DNA from: Shinella sp.
GTDB lineage: Bacteria > Pseudomonadota > Alphaproteobacteria > Rhizobiales > Rhizobiaceae
Reading direction: 5' to 3'
Length of the DNA stretch: 43,574 nucleotides
NCBI GenBank assembly: GCA_003248775.1
Contig: QFQX01000039.1
Location: 1-43,574, forward strand
Shown in pieces: positions 10,867 through 19,105 of the stretch. Numbering within the stretch: the first letter of the stretch is position 1; every line of letters begins with the position of its first letter. A program made the translations under genes and the position numbers. Below the pieces are notes generated by a model, which did no database searches, was not told the DNA's origin, and saw only the letters and a list, made by a program, of their open reading frames with translations.

Positions 10867-12836
10867 CCGGGACATCCACGAGACTTTCCCTCGGGCCGGC
10901 GATCGTGACGCTTGCGATGGCGCTGCTGGCGGCGACCATCGCCTGGCTGCAGGTCGCGCCCGCCCTCGAAGCCGCACCCGCAGCCGGCTATGATGTGCCG
11001 CGCATGGTGCTCCTCTATTCCACCCTGCCCCGCATGGCGACCGCGCTGCTGGCCGGCGCGGCGCTTGCGCTTTCCGGCGCGCTCTTCCAGCAGGTGTTGC
11101 GCAATCCGCTGGCTTCGCCGACGACGCTCGGCATTTCGGCCGGTGCGAACCTGGCGCTTGCCATCGCAACCCTGTTTGCCCCTGCCCTGCTCGGTTTCGG
11201 CCGCGACCTCGTTGCTATCACCGGCAGCGGAATCGCAGCAGCGCTCGTCTTCCTGCTCGGTGCGCGCCGGGGGTTCTCTCCCTTCTCGCTGGTGCTCTCC
11301 GGCCTCGTCATAAGCCTGTGGTGCGGTGCGCTCTCGGCAATCCTGATGCTGCTCAACGAGCGCTATCTCATCAGCCTGTTCATCTGGGGTTCCGGATCGC
11401 TGTCCCAGCAGAGTTGGTCCATTCCGCTTTCGCTGCTGCCGAAAATCGGCGCCATCGCACTGCTTTCGGCGCTGATCATCCGGCCGCTTTCGCTGCTGGA
11501 GCTTGGCGAGGCCGGCGCATCCGCACTTGGCCTGCGCATCGCGCAACTGCGTTTCATCGCCGTTGCCGCAGCCGTGACGCTTGCGGCCTTCGTCACCAGC
11601 GCCGTCGGCGTCATCGGCTTCATCGGTCTGGTCGCACCGACCATCGCCAGACTTTCCGGCGCAAGACGCCCGGCCGAAATCCTGGTGTGGTCGACATTGA
11701 TGGGTGCATCGCTCCTGTGGTTTGCCGATAGCGGGGTACAATATCTGGCAGGCGCCATGGCCGACTTCCTGCCGACGGGAGCCGTGACCGCGGTGTTCGG
11801 CTCCCCCCTGCTTCTCCTGCTCTTGCCGCGACTAAAGACCCGCCACCGGATCCTGCAGGGACGAACGCAGCATGCCGGCAGGCTGGCCATCGGCTCCAAG
11901 GCGCTTCCGCTGGCGATCACCGCCGTCATACTGGCGGTGCTGGTCGCCCTGTTCATCGGCCGCGCGATCGACGGGACCTGGGCCTTGCCCGACGCCTCCA
12001 TCGCAAGCGAGATTCTAGGACTGAGAACGCCAAGGGTCTTCGCAGCACTCGCCTCTGGCGCCATGCTCGCCGTTGCCGGCGTCATCCTGCAGCGCCTCAC
12101 CGGCAACGAGATGGCAAGCCCGGAGGTTCTCGGCATCAGCGCCGGAGCCACCTTCGGCGTCACCATTGCCGTCTTTGCGATCGCCGCTCCGGGCCTCACC
12201 AGCCAGCTCGGCTTTGCCGCCTTCGGCGCCCTGGTCGTCCTCGCGGTAATCTTCGCCTTCTCCGTCCGCTCGGGCCTCGCCCCGGAAAGAGTTCTGCTCG
12301 CCGGTATCGCGCTCAGCGCCATGGTCGATGCCGTCGTCGGCATCCTGACGGCGAGCGGCGATCCCCGTTCCTTTTTCCTGATGCGCTGGATGAGCGGCTC
12401 GACCTACACCATTGATGGCATCACCGCGATCACCGCCTCGGTCGCCGCGGTGATCCTTATCGCAACGGCATTCTCAACGCGGCGCTGGCTGAATATCCTA
12501 CCACTCGGGCCGCAGGCGGCAACCGCCGTCGGTCTGCCGCTCACACCCTCCAGACTGGCGCTGTTCGGCCTTGCCGGACTGCTGAGCGCCGCGGCAACGC
12601 TAAGCGTCGGCCCCTTGAGCTTCATCGGCCTGATGGCCCCGCATCTGGCGCGCGAAGCAGGCCTTGTGCGCGCATTGCCCCAGATGGCGGGCGCGGCTGC
12701 GATCGGCGGCGGGCTGATGGTGCTGGCCGACTGGGTGGGACGCACCGTAGTCTTCCCTTACGCCATACCGGCAGGGCTGGTTTCGGCACTGGTCGGCGCA
12801 CCCTTCCTGATGCTGATGCTGAGACGGAAAGCCTGA
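10863..12836 (+). CDS. fhuB: Ferric hydroxamate ABC permease, fused double-length FhuB
   Basis: This 657-residue integral membrane permease is made of two homologous FecCD-type halves (about 1-330 and 340-657), as in E. coli FhuB, so no second permease gene is needed. Each half contains the coupling-loop motif for the ATPase: GFIGLVAPTIARL in the first and SFIGLMAPHLARE in the second. Paired ASPTTLGISAGANLAL and ASPEVLGISAGATFGV segments also mark the internal duplication. It is the last gene of the fhuCDB operon. Its stop is four bases from the stop of the convergent fhuF-like gene, with no terminator hairpin in the gap. Confidence 0.93.
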   Translation: MTGTSTRLSLGPAIVTLAMALLAATIAWLQVAPALEAAPAAGYDVPRMVLLYSTLPRMATALLAGAALALSGALFQQVLRNPLASPTTLGISAGANLALAIATLFAPALLGFGRDLVAITGSGIAAALVFLLGARRGFSPFSLVLSGLVISLWCGALSAILMLLNERYLISLFIWGSGSLSQQSWSIPLSLLPKIGAIALLSALIIRPLSLLELGEAGASALGLRIAQLRFIAVAAAVTLAAFVTSAVGVIGFIGLVAPTIARLSGARRPAEILVWSTLMGASLLWFADSGVQYLAGAMADFLPTGAVTAVFGSPLLLLLLPRLKTRHRILQGRTQHAGRLAIGSKALPLAITAVILAVLVALFIGRAIDGTWALPDASIASEILGLRTPRVFAALASGAMLAVAGVILQRLTGNEMASPEVLGISAGATFGVTIAVFAIAAPGLTSQLGFAAFGALVVLAVIFAFSVRSGLAPERVLLAGIALSAMVDAVVGILTASGDPRSFFLMRWMSGSTYTIDGITAITASVAAVILIATAFSTRRWLNILPLGPQAATAVGLPLTPSRLALFGLAGLLSAAATLSVGPLSFIGLMAPHLAREAGLVRALPQMAGAAAIGGGLMVLADWVGRTVVFPYAIPAGLVSALVGAPFLMLMLRRKA

Positions 12837-12840
12837 GAGG

Positions 12841-13644
12841 TCAGTTGCGGCCCTGTGGCAGGGGGCAGACCATGCCGCAGCCGGCAATGCCCGGCAGCGC
12901 ATAGCGCAGGCAGCAGACCCGGCGACGGTCGATGGTTTCGCCACCCTGCCCGCATTCCTGCCGGATCATGCCATGCATCGGGTTCTTCCAGCCATCCGGC
13001 CATAACGGATCATCAAGCAGCGCCCTGCCCTCAACGGCAAGCGCCGGATCGGTGAGCCGCCCGACTTCCCCGACAATCCAGCCGAGATAGCCGGCTGCAT
13101 TCGCCCAGATGAGCTTGCGGCTGACACCGGCCTGCGCGGCGATGGCGTCGATCAACGGCTCCGCATGCTCGCGGACGACATCGGAAAAGGCGTCATACAC
13201 GCTGGCCCCCTCGTCCTCTCGCCCCCAGTCGGAAAGCACGAAGGCTCGCGGTTCGCCGCTCCTGGCGTCCACGGCAAGGCTCAGGCGATCGAGACGGAGC
13301 GGCAGGACGCGCCGCAGCTCCAGCCAGGAAACGGCAGCCCCGATCATCAGGGTGCTGAAGTAATACATGGTCCACATGGAGACCACAGCCCGCCGGTCGC
13401 CATCCCCGTAACGAAGGGCGTAGCTGTCGATGAGACGGGAGAATGTTTCCTCGCTTGTCAGCGTCCGACAGCTCAGGACTTCGGTATCATCAGGTGCGTG
13501 CGAGACGAACTTGCCGGTGCAATAGACGTATTTCGCCCCGGTCTTCCGCGCCAGCATATCGGCAAAATCGACGATACCGGCCACGTCCTTCGACGCGGCC
13601 GGATGATCGATCACCGGTTTTTCGCTGGCGGCGTCCGGGTTCAC
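12841..13644 (-). CDS. fhuF: FhuF-like siderophore-iron reductase
   Basis: This 267-residue cytoplasmic ferric reductase of the FhuF family would release iron from imported hydroxamate siderophores. The C-terminal [2Fe-2S] binding segment is CCLRYALPGIAGCGMVC, with cysteines at 244, 245, 256 and 260. The family motif is usually quoted as CC-x10-C-x2-C, so the last spacing here is one residue longer. The start is GTG 13644, four bases after the receptor-2 stop, with GGTGAGG overlapping that stop codon. It is therefore translationally coupled to receptor 2 and not part of the fhuCDB operon, to which it is convergent. Confidence 0.85.
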   Translation of the reverse strand: MNPDAASEKPVIDHPAASKDVAGIVDFADMLARKTGAKYVYCTGKFVSHAPDDTEVLSCRTLTSEETFSRLIDSYALRYGDGDRRAVVSMWTMYYFSTLMIGAAVSWLELRRVLPLRLDRLSLAVDARSGEPRAFVLSDWGREDEGASVYDAFSDVVREHAEPLIDAIAAQAGVSRKLIWANAAGYLGWIVGEVGRLTDPALAVEGRALLDDPLWPDGWKNPMHGMIRQECGQGGETIDRRRVCCLRYALPGIAGCGMVCPLPQGRN

Positions 13645-13648
13645 GGCC

Positions 13649-15820
13649 TCACCAGGTGTATTTCAGCGTGCCGACGACCTTGCGGCGGTCGCCATAATAG
13701 CAGGTGCCGTAGTAGCAGGTCGTCTGATACTCGCGGTCGAACAGGTTGGTCGCGTTGACGGCAAGGCTCAGATTGTCCGTCACCTTGTACTTAACAGCAG
13801 CATCGACCACCGTGTAGCTGTCAATCGATACGGTGTTGGCCGCATCGCCGTAGGTCTGGCCGACATAGCGTATACCGCCGCCAAGCGTCAGGTCGCCACG
13901 GAAACCATCACCGGGAATGGTGTAGTCGAGCCAGGCGGAAGCGATATGCTCAGGCACGCGGTCCGGCCGGTTGCCCGCATTGCCGCTGGTGCCGTCCTCC
14001 ATGATTTCGCCGTCCCAGTAGGAATAGGCGAGCGTGAGATTGAGGCGCTCGTTCAGCGCCATCTTGCCTTCAAGCTCGATGCCGCGCACCCGAACCTCGC
14101 CGATCTGCCGCTGTTCGACAGGTGAGATGTAGGTAGGCACGTTGCTCTGGGTCAGGTCGAAGAAAGCGAGCGTGAAGAGCGCATCGAAACTCTCGGGACG
14201 ATACTTGATGCCGACCTCGTACTGGGTGCCTTCCTGCGCCTTCAGCGAACCATCCACCGCATAGCCATTGGCATTCGGAGCCACCAGCGGCTGGAACGAT
14301 TCCGAATAATTGGCGTAAACGGCAAGTTCCGGATTGATCTTGTAGGTAAGACCGACGCGCGAAGTGAAGGCCTTTGCCGTGTCGTCGTCCTGCAGGCCGG
14401 TATCGAGATAATCGGCCACGGTGTTGACGTAGTCATAGCGACCACCGAGCGTGAGGATCCAGCGATCGTCGAAGGTCAGCTGTTCCTGTGCGTAGATGCC
14501 GAGCGCCTTCTGCTTCACGCGCCAGTCGACATAAGGTCCGAGCGTGATGCAGCTTCTGCCGCAATAAACGGGGTTGTAGATATCGATCCCCGGCACCGTG
14601 CCGATGTCGATATCTTCCCGCGTGTTGTCATAGGTGTAGTCGAGACCGACCAGCGTCTTGCTGTCGAACGCCTGCCAGCTCGTATCGTACTGGAGCTGGT
14701 TGTCGATCGTGAAGCGATAGCCGCTGCTATAGACCTGAAACGCCGTGCGATCATCGGCCGGATCGGTCGTGCCTCCATAGACCTGCTCGTAATCGAGATC
14801 GGTATGGCTGTAGCGGGCGTTCTGACGGAAGGTCAGGCCGTTATCGAACTCATGCTCGAACTGATAGCCGAGATCCGTCTGGGTCGTATTGAACTTGTTG
14901 TAATCGGGCTCGCCCAGGAAGGTATCGAGGTCGATATCGACACCTTCGAAGAAGCCATAGGACAGGCTGCTGTCACGCTTCGAATAATCCGTGAGGATGG
15001 TGAGCGAGGTGCCTTCCTCGGGCTTGATGGTCAGGGCCGGCGCGATATAGAGCCGGTCGTCCTTGGAATAATCGTAATTGCTCGCCGCATCCTGCCACTT
15101 GCCCGTGAAGCGGTAGCTCCAGACGTCACTGTCGCCGATCGGACCGCCGAAATCGGTGCCCGTCTCGATGTGTTCGTCGCCGAAGGTCGTGTAGACCTCC
15201 GCGTGGAACTCGTCCTGCGGGCGCTTGGTGATGGAATTGACCAGACCGCCGGGGCCATTGAGGCCGAACAGCGTCGATGTCGAGCCCTTGAGCACCTCGA
15301 CGCGCTGCAGACCATAAGGCTCGAGGCGGCTTGCGGTAAACCATGCCGGAATGCGCGCGGGGAGGCCATCACGATAGCTGCCGAGCGCCGTCTGGTCGAA
15401 GCCGCGAATGCGAAGATAATCGTAGCGATCGTCCGAGCCGAATTCATCGACGAGGACGCCGGCCGTATAGGAAACCGCCTGCTGAATGCTATCGACGCCG
15501 CGGGTCTCCATTTCCTTCTGCGTCACGACCGAAACGGAAGCCGGCGTGTCGATGATGGCAGTGCCGGTTTTCGTGCCCGTCGCCGACTCGGTGGCGACCA
15601 CCGTCGCATCCGGACCGATGGGCCGTTCCTGCTTTCCGGTGACGACGATGGGCTTCAGCTCGGTGGATGCCTCCTGGGTGGCGTCCTGTGCGATTGCGCC
15701 ACCCGCGGCTGCGAGCAGCGAAAACGTCGCTGCGCCCGCAAGAACGGTTTTGCGCCTCGCGACCGACGCTTTTCCGGTTAAACCCGTTTCGACCGCCGGT
15801 TGATCATTCCGCCACTTCAT
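13649..15820 (-). CDS. TonB-dependent siderophore receptor 2 (FhuA-like)
   Basis: This second outer-membrane ferric-siderophore receptor is 723 residues long. A long leader (MKWRNDQPAVETG...SLLAAAGGAIAQ) is followed by a TonB box-like PIVVTG, a plug domain (TPASVSVVTQKEMETRG, DYLRIRGFDQTALGSYRDGLP) and a barrel ending in LKYTW. The cysteine pair CYYGTCYYG near the end is placed as in FhuA-type hydroxamate receptors. ATG 15820 has AGGAGAGG a few bases upstream; the frame extends to 15871 without such support. It is co-transcribed with the FhuF-like gene and so probably recognises a ligand that needs reductive iron release. The sequence is clearly distinct from receptor 1, implying a different or broader ligand range. 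Confidence 0.9.
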   Translation of the reverse strand: MKWRNDQPAVETGLTGKASVARRKTVLAGAATFSLLAAAGGAIAQDATQEASTELKPIVVTGKQERPIGPDATVVATESATGTKTGTAIIDTPASVSVVTQKEMETRGVDSIQQAVSYTAGVLVDEFGSDDRYDYLRIRGFDQTALGSYRDGLPARIPAWFTASRLEPYGLQRVEVLKGSTSTLFGLNGPGGLVNSITKRPQDEFHAEVYTTFGDEHIETGTDFGGPIGDSDVWSYRFTGKWQDAASNYDYSKDDRLYIAPALTIKPEEGTSLTILTDYSKRDSSLSYGFFEGVDIDLDTFLGEPDYNKFNTTQTDLGYQFEHEFDNGLTFRQNARYSHTDLDYEQVYGGTTDPADDRTAFQVYSSGYRFTIDNQLQYDTSWQAFDSKTLVGLDYTYDNTREDIDIGTVPGIDIYNPVYCGRSCITLGPYVDWRVKQKALGIYAQEQLTFDDRWILTLGGRYDYVNTVADYLDTGLQDDDTAKAFTSRVGLTYKINPELAVYANYSESFQPLVAPNANGYAVDGSLKAQEGTQYEVGIKYRPESFDALFTLAFFDLTQSNVPTYISPVEQRQIGEVRVRGIELEGKMALNERLNLTLAYSYWDGEIMEDGTSGNAGNRPDRVPEHIASAWLDYTIPGDGFRGDLTLGGGIRYVGQTYGDAANTVSIDSYTVVDAAVKYKVTDNLSLAVNATNLFDREYQTTCYYGTCYYGDRRKVVGTLKYTW

Positions 15821-15913
15821 AGACCTCTCCTGTTCATGTCCGTCCACAGGCTCGCTGCGGGCTGCCCCCAACGCGTTGCGAACGAGTGGACACTACAAAG
15901 TGAACAAAAGGAG

Positions 15914-15929
15914 TCAACTTTAAACTTGA
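15914..15929 (-). promoter_or_regulatory. 16-bp imperfect palindrome over the receptor-2 -35 region
   Basis: TCAACTTTAAACTTGA is a near-perfect dyad with two mismatched positions. On the minus strand its distal end forms TTGACT, a good -35 hexamer, followed after 16 bp by TAGTGT as a possible -10. No exact TGA-N9-TCA box occurs here; the closest is TGA-N10-TCA at 15901-15916. The palindrome is a candidate operator for an unidentified regulator. Confidence 0.4.
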
Positions 15930-15930
15930 T

Positions 15931-15958
15931 AAAAAAGGAAGAGATTAACACCTCTTCC
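15931..15958 (-). terminator. Rho-independent terminator of the sugar catabolic operon
   Basis: On the minus strand GGAAGAG-GTGTTAAT-CTCTTCC is followed by TTTTTT, beginning 16 bases after the dgoA stop. It ends the long chvE-to-dgoA transcription unit just before the receptor-2 promoter. Confidence 0.85.
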
Positions 15959-15974
15959 CTTCATTGAAGCGGTA

Positions 15975-16616
15975 TCAGCCGGCCGAAACCGCATCATCAT
16001 AGGCGACTACCGTCTTGACCGCCCGTTCAGCGACGGTGGCAGCATCGTATCCCGGCTTGTAGAGGCTGGACCCAAGCCCGAAGCAGGTCACGCCGACCTT
16101 GAGATAGGCAGCGAAATCCGTTTCCGAAACGCCACCGACGGCACCGATCGGCAGGCCGGCCGGCAGGATAGCGCGGATGGCGTTGATGCCCTGCGCGCCC
16201 AGCACGCTGGCCGGGAAGAACTTGAGCGCCGCAGCACCGGACTTGGCAGCGAGAAGCGCCTCGGTGGGCGTGAAAACGCCCGGCATGGTGACCATGCCAT
16301 GACCGACCGCGCGACGAATGACATCCGGCTCGACATTGGGGGTGACGAGAAGATTACCGCCCGCATCGGCGAGGCGATCGACATTGGCGACATCGAGCAC
16401 CGTTCCGGCACCGATCAGGCAGGACACCGGAGCGCGCTTGCGTGCTTTTTCGATCGATACGAAGGGATCGGGCGAATTCAGCGGCACCTCTATTGCCTCG
16501 AATCCGGCTTCAAGCAGCACATCGACGATCGGTTCGATCTCATCCGGCCTGACGCCGCGCAGGATCGCGACCAGATTGCGCTTGAGCTGAGGCCAGGCGA
16601 CTGCGGAAGATGTCAT
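15975..16616 (-). CDS. dgoA: 2-dehydro-3-deoxy-6-phosphogalactonate aldolase
   Basis: This 213-residue class I aldolase of the KDPG/KDPGal family cleaves 2-dehydro-3-deoxy-6-phosphogalactonate to pyruvate and glyceraldehyde-3-phosphate. LVAILRGVRPDE, IEVPLNSPDP (catalytic Glu region), CLIGAGTVLDVANVD, LLVTPNVEPDVIRRAVGHGM and ALKFFPAS (Schiff-base Lys) are arranged as in E. coli DgoA. The NSP triplet and VIRRAVG block favour the galactonate enzyme over plain KDPG aldolase. GGAG precedes ATG 16616 by nine bases. It follows dgoK by 14 bases and is the last gene of the sugar operon. Confidence 0.92.
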   Translation of the reverse strand: MTSSAVAWPQLKRNLVAILRGVRPDEIEPIVDVLLEAGFEAIEVPLNSPDPFVSIEKARKRAPVSCLIGAGTVLDVANVDRLADAGGNLLVTPNVEPDVIRRAVGHGMVTMPGVFTPTEALLAAKSGAAALKFFPASVLGAQGINAIRAILPAGLPIGAVGGVSETDFAAYLKVGVTCFGLGSSLYKPGYDAATVAERAVKTVVAYDDAVSAG

Positions 16617-16630
16617 GACGGGATACTCCT

Positions 16631-17551
16631 TCAGGAGACGGAAACGAGGCAGCGGGCGGCTGCAAACAGGCCCTTGCGGACGAGTTCACCGCCATCGAGC
16701 GCCACGGCGCCGATGCCGGACAGGGCAAGCGCCTTGGTGTAGAGGCTGGCGAGCGCTCCGGTGCCGATGATATGGACATCGCCGGCCGGCGCGTAGCGGC
16801 GGCGCATGGCGGCCACTTCCGCACCGATCAGCAGACCGGAAAGACGTGCGGCGGCGGCAGTGCCATCCGCTGTCCCGAGCAGGCCTTCGGCGCGGATCGA
16901 GAAAAGACGGGTCGTCAGTGAGAAATGCGGATTGGCAGCCTCAGAAACGCCTGCTGCAAAGGCCGGATGATCGGCTTCGGCGCGCGCGTCTTCCGGCACG
17001 GAAAGACGCAGGATCGACTGGCGACTCAGGAGCTGGAAGAGTTCACCCGTCATGGCCGTGGTGAAACCACGAACGGTTCCGGCATCAAGCTCCGCCCATT
17101 TGGAATGGGTACCCGGCAAGCAGAAGAGGCCGCTTGAAATGCCGGATTCGATGGCGCCGGCAAGCTGGGTTTCTTCGCCGCGCATGACATCCTCGGCGCC
17201 AACTGTGCGCTGGCAAACGCCGGGAAGGATGAACACGCCGCGGCCGGAATGCTCCGGCGTGACGGCATGACGGAAAAGACCATCGAGGGATGCCGGCGTT
17301 TCGACATAGGCTGCTTCCAGCCAGCCGCTGCGGGCTCCTGCCATACCGGCAATCACCACAGGCAGGTTTGCAGGCGCGGAAAGCGCCTGCAGATGTTCTT
17401 CAAGAACGGAACCGAAACGATCCCGTTCGAGGCGACCCATGCCGTCATCCGATTGACGTTCTGCGAGAACCACGCCCCCGGCATCCACGAGCCAGAGGCG
17501 GAAATTGCTGGTTCCCCAGTCGACGAGGGCGGCAAACGGTGAGCCGATCAT
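16631..17551 (-). CDS. dgoK: 2-dehydro-3-deoxygalactonokinase
   Basis: This 306-residue ATP-dependent kinase phosphorylates 2-dehydro-3-deoxygalactonate in the De Ley-Doudoroff route for D-galactose. The N-terminal phosphate-binding motif DWGTSNFRLWL, the central RGEETQLAG and CLPGTHSKWAELD, and the C-terminal VHIIGTGALASLYTKAL are typical of DgoK (ASKHA-like fold). Its product is the substrate of DgoA, encoded 14 bases downstream. Upstream lies the ketoglutarate semialdehyde dehydrogenase gene, 18 bases away. AAGGG precedes ATG 17551. Confidence 0.93.
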   Translation of the reverse strand: MIGSPFAALVDWGTSNFRLWLVDAGGVVLAERQSDDGMGRLERDRFGSVLEEHLQALSAPANLPVVIAGMAGARSGWLEAAYVETPASLDGLFRHAVTPEHSGRGVFILPGVCQRTVGAEDVMRGEETQLAGAIESGISSGLFCLPGTHSKWAELDAGTVRGFTTAMTGELFQLLSRQSILRLSVPEDARAEADHPAFAAGVSEAANPHFSLTTRLFSIRAEGLLGTADGTAAAARLSGLLIGAEVAAMRRRYAPAGDVHIIGTGALASLYTKALALSGIGAVALDGGELVRKGLFAAARCLVSVS

Positions 17552-17569
17552 GGATGCAGGCCCTTCTTC

Positions 17570-19084
17570 TTAACGCAGGTCTTCGGGCAGAAGGGCGGCC
17601 GGGATATCCTGATAGCAGACCGGACGGAGGAACCGGCGGATCGCCATCGTGCCGACCGAGGTCGCGCCGAAATTGGTGGAAGCCGGATAGGGACCGCCAT
17701 GCACCATGGCATCGGCAACCTCGACACCCGTCGGGAAACCGTTCGCCAGAATGCGGCCGGCCTTGCGCTCGAGCACGGGCAACAGACGGCTTGCGACCGG
17801 TTCGTCGCCGGCATCGAGCTGCAGCGTCGCAGTGAGCTGCCCCTCGAGGCTGCGGGCGATCGTCACCATTTCGTCGGCGTCCCTGGCAGTCACGATGATG
17901 CCGAGCGGGCCGAAGACTTCCTCGCCGAGTTCGTGGTTCGCCAGCCAGTTTTCGCCCGTCGTCTGGAACAGGTAAGGCTTGGCATTGCGCAGGTCGCAGG
18001 TCGAGGTGAGCACGGAGCGGACGTTCTCGACTGCCGCGATGCGGGCAGCACCCTTGCGATAGGCATCGGCAATGCCGTCCGTCAGCATGGTCTGTGCACC
18101 AACCTGGGCAAGGGCCTCCTCAGCGGTCGCAGTGAAGGCATCAGCGTTACCGCCTTCGGTCACCACGACGATGCCCGGATTGGTGCAGAACTGACCGGCG
18201 CCGTTGGTAAGAGACGCGACCCAGCCCTTGGCAATTGCTTCGCCACGGGCAGCAACAGCCTCGGGAAGCAGGAACATCGGGTTGACAGAGCCAAGCTCGC
18301 CGAAGAACGGGATCGGCTCGGGGCGACGGGCGCAGAGATCGAAGAGCGCACGGCCGGCACCAAGCGACCCGGTAAAGCCGACCGCCTTGATCAGCGGATG
18401 CTGGACGAGTGCGGTGCCGACTTCGCGGCTTCCACCCTGGACGAGCGAGAAGACACCCGGATGTACGCCGGTACGCTTGATCGCCGCATCGATGGCCTGT
18501 GCGACGATTTCGGCCGTACCGGGATGGGCTTCGTGACCCTTGACCACAACCGGGCAGCCGGCTGCGAGCGCCGACGCAGTGTCGCCACCGGCCGTCGAAA
18601 AGGCAAGCGGGAAGTTGGAAGCGCCGAACACGCCGACCGGACCGATCGGGCGCTGGACCAGCTTCAGGTCAGGACGCGGCAGCGGCTTGCGATCCGGCAG
18701 CGCCTCGTCATGGCGGCGGTCGAGATAATCGCCCTTGCGGATATGGGCGGCAAACAGACGAAGCTGGCCGACGGTACGGCCACGTTCGCCGATCAGGCGG
18801 GCTTCCGGCAGGCCGCTTTCCTGCGAACCGATCTCGGTGATCGCGTCACCGCGCGCATCGATTTCCTCGGCGATAGCCTCAAGAAAGGCAGCGCGCGATT
18901 CGCGGCTGGAATAGCCATAGGTTTCGAAGGCTTCCTCGGCAGCCTTTACCGCCTGATCGACCAGAGCGGTCGAGCCGACGGAAAAGGAACGTACGGGGCC
19001 GGTAGCCGGCGAAGAGTCAAAGGTTTCGGAACCTGCAATCCAGTTGCCTGCGATCAGGTGCTTTCCGTTCAGTGTATAGGCCAA
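17570..19084 (-). CDS. Alpha-ketoglutaric semialdehyde dehydrogenase, TTG start
   Basis: This 504-residue NAD(P)-dependent aldehyde dehydrogenase fits the 2,5-dioxopentanoate dehydrogenase subfamily, which oxidises alpha-ketoglutarate semialdehyde to 2-oxoglutarate at the end of oxidative L-arabinose breakdown. The cofactor-site block GASNFPLAFSTAGGDTASAL, the general-base Glu in FFGELGSVNP and the nucleophilic Cys in GAGQFCTNPG are visible. The start codon appears to be TTG 19084, because GAGGAGG lies nine bases upstream and MAYTLNGKHLIAGNWIAG matches the expected N-terminus. It sits between the sugar dehydrogenase gene (21-base gap) and dgoK (18-base gap). Confidence 0.9.
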   Translation of the reverse strand: MAYTLNGKHLIAGNWIAGSETFDSSPATGPVRSFSVGSTALVDQAVKAAEEAFETYGYSSRESRAAFLEAIAEEIDARGDAITEIGSQESGLPEARLIGERGRTVGQLRLFAAHIRKGDYLDRRHDEALPDRKPLPRPDLKLVQRPIGPVGVFGASNFPLAFSTAGGDTASALAAGCPVVVKGHEAHPGTAEIVAQAIDAAIKRTGVHPGVFSLVQGGSREVGTALVQHPLIKAVGFTGSLGAGRALFDLCARRPEPIPFFGELGSVNPMFLLPEAVAARGEAIAKGWVASLTNGAGQFCTNPGIVVVTEGGNADAFTATAEEALAQVGAQTMLTDGIADAYRKGAARIAAVENVRSVLTSTCDLRNAKPYLFQTTGENWLANHELGEEVFGPLGIIVTARDADEMVTIARSLEGQLTATLQLDAGDEPVASRLLPVLERKAGRILANGFPTGVEVADAMVHGGPYPASTNFGATSVGTMAIRRFLRPVCYQDIPAALLPEDLR

Positions 19085-19105
19085 GATAGGGCCTCCTCGT
19101 TTTGA

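Noticed and set aside
15901..15916. Possible IRO box TGA-N10-TCA upstream of receptor 2
   Set aside because: The spacer is ten bases rather than nine, so it does not meet the consensus; it is kept only as part of a separate finding on the palindrome.
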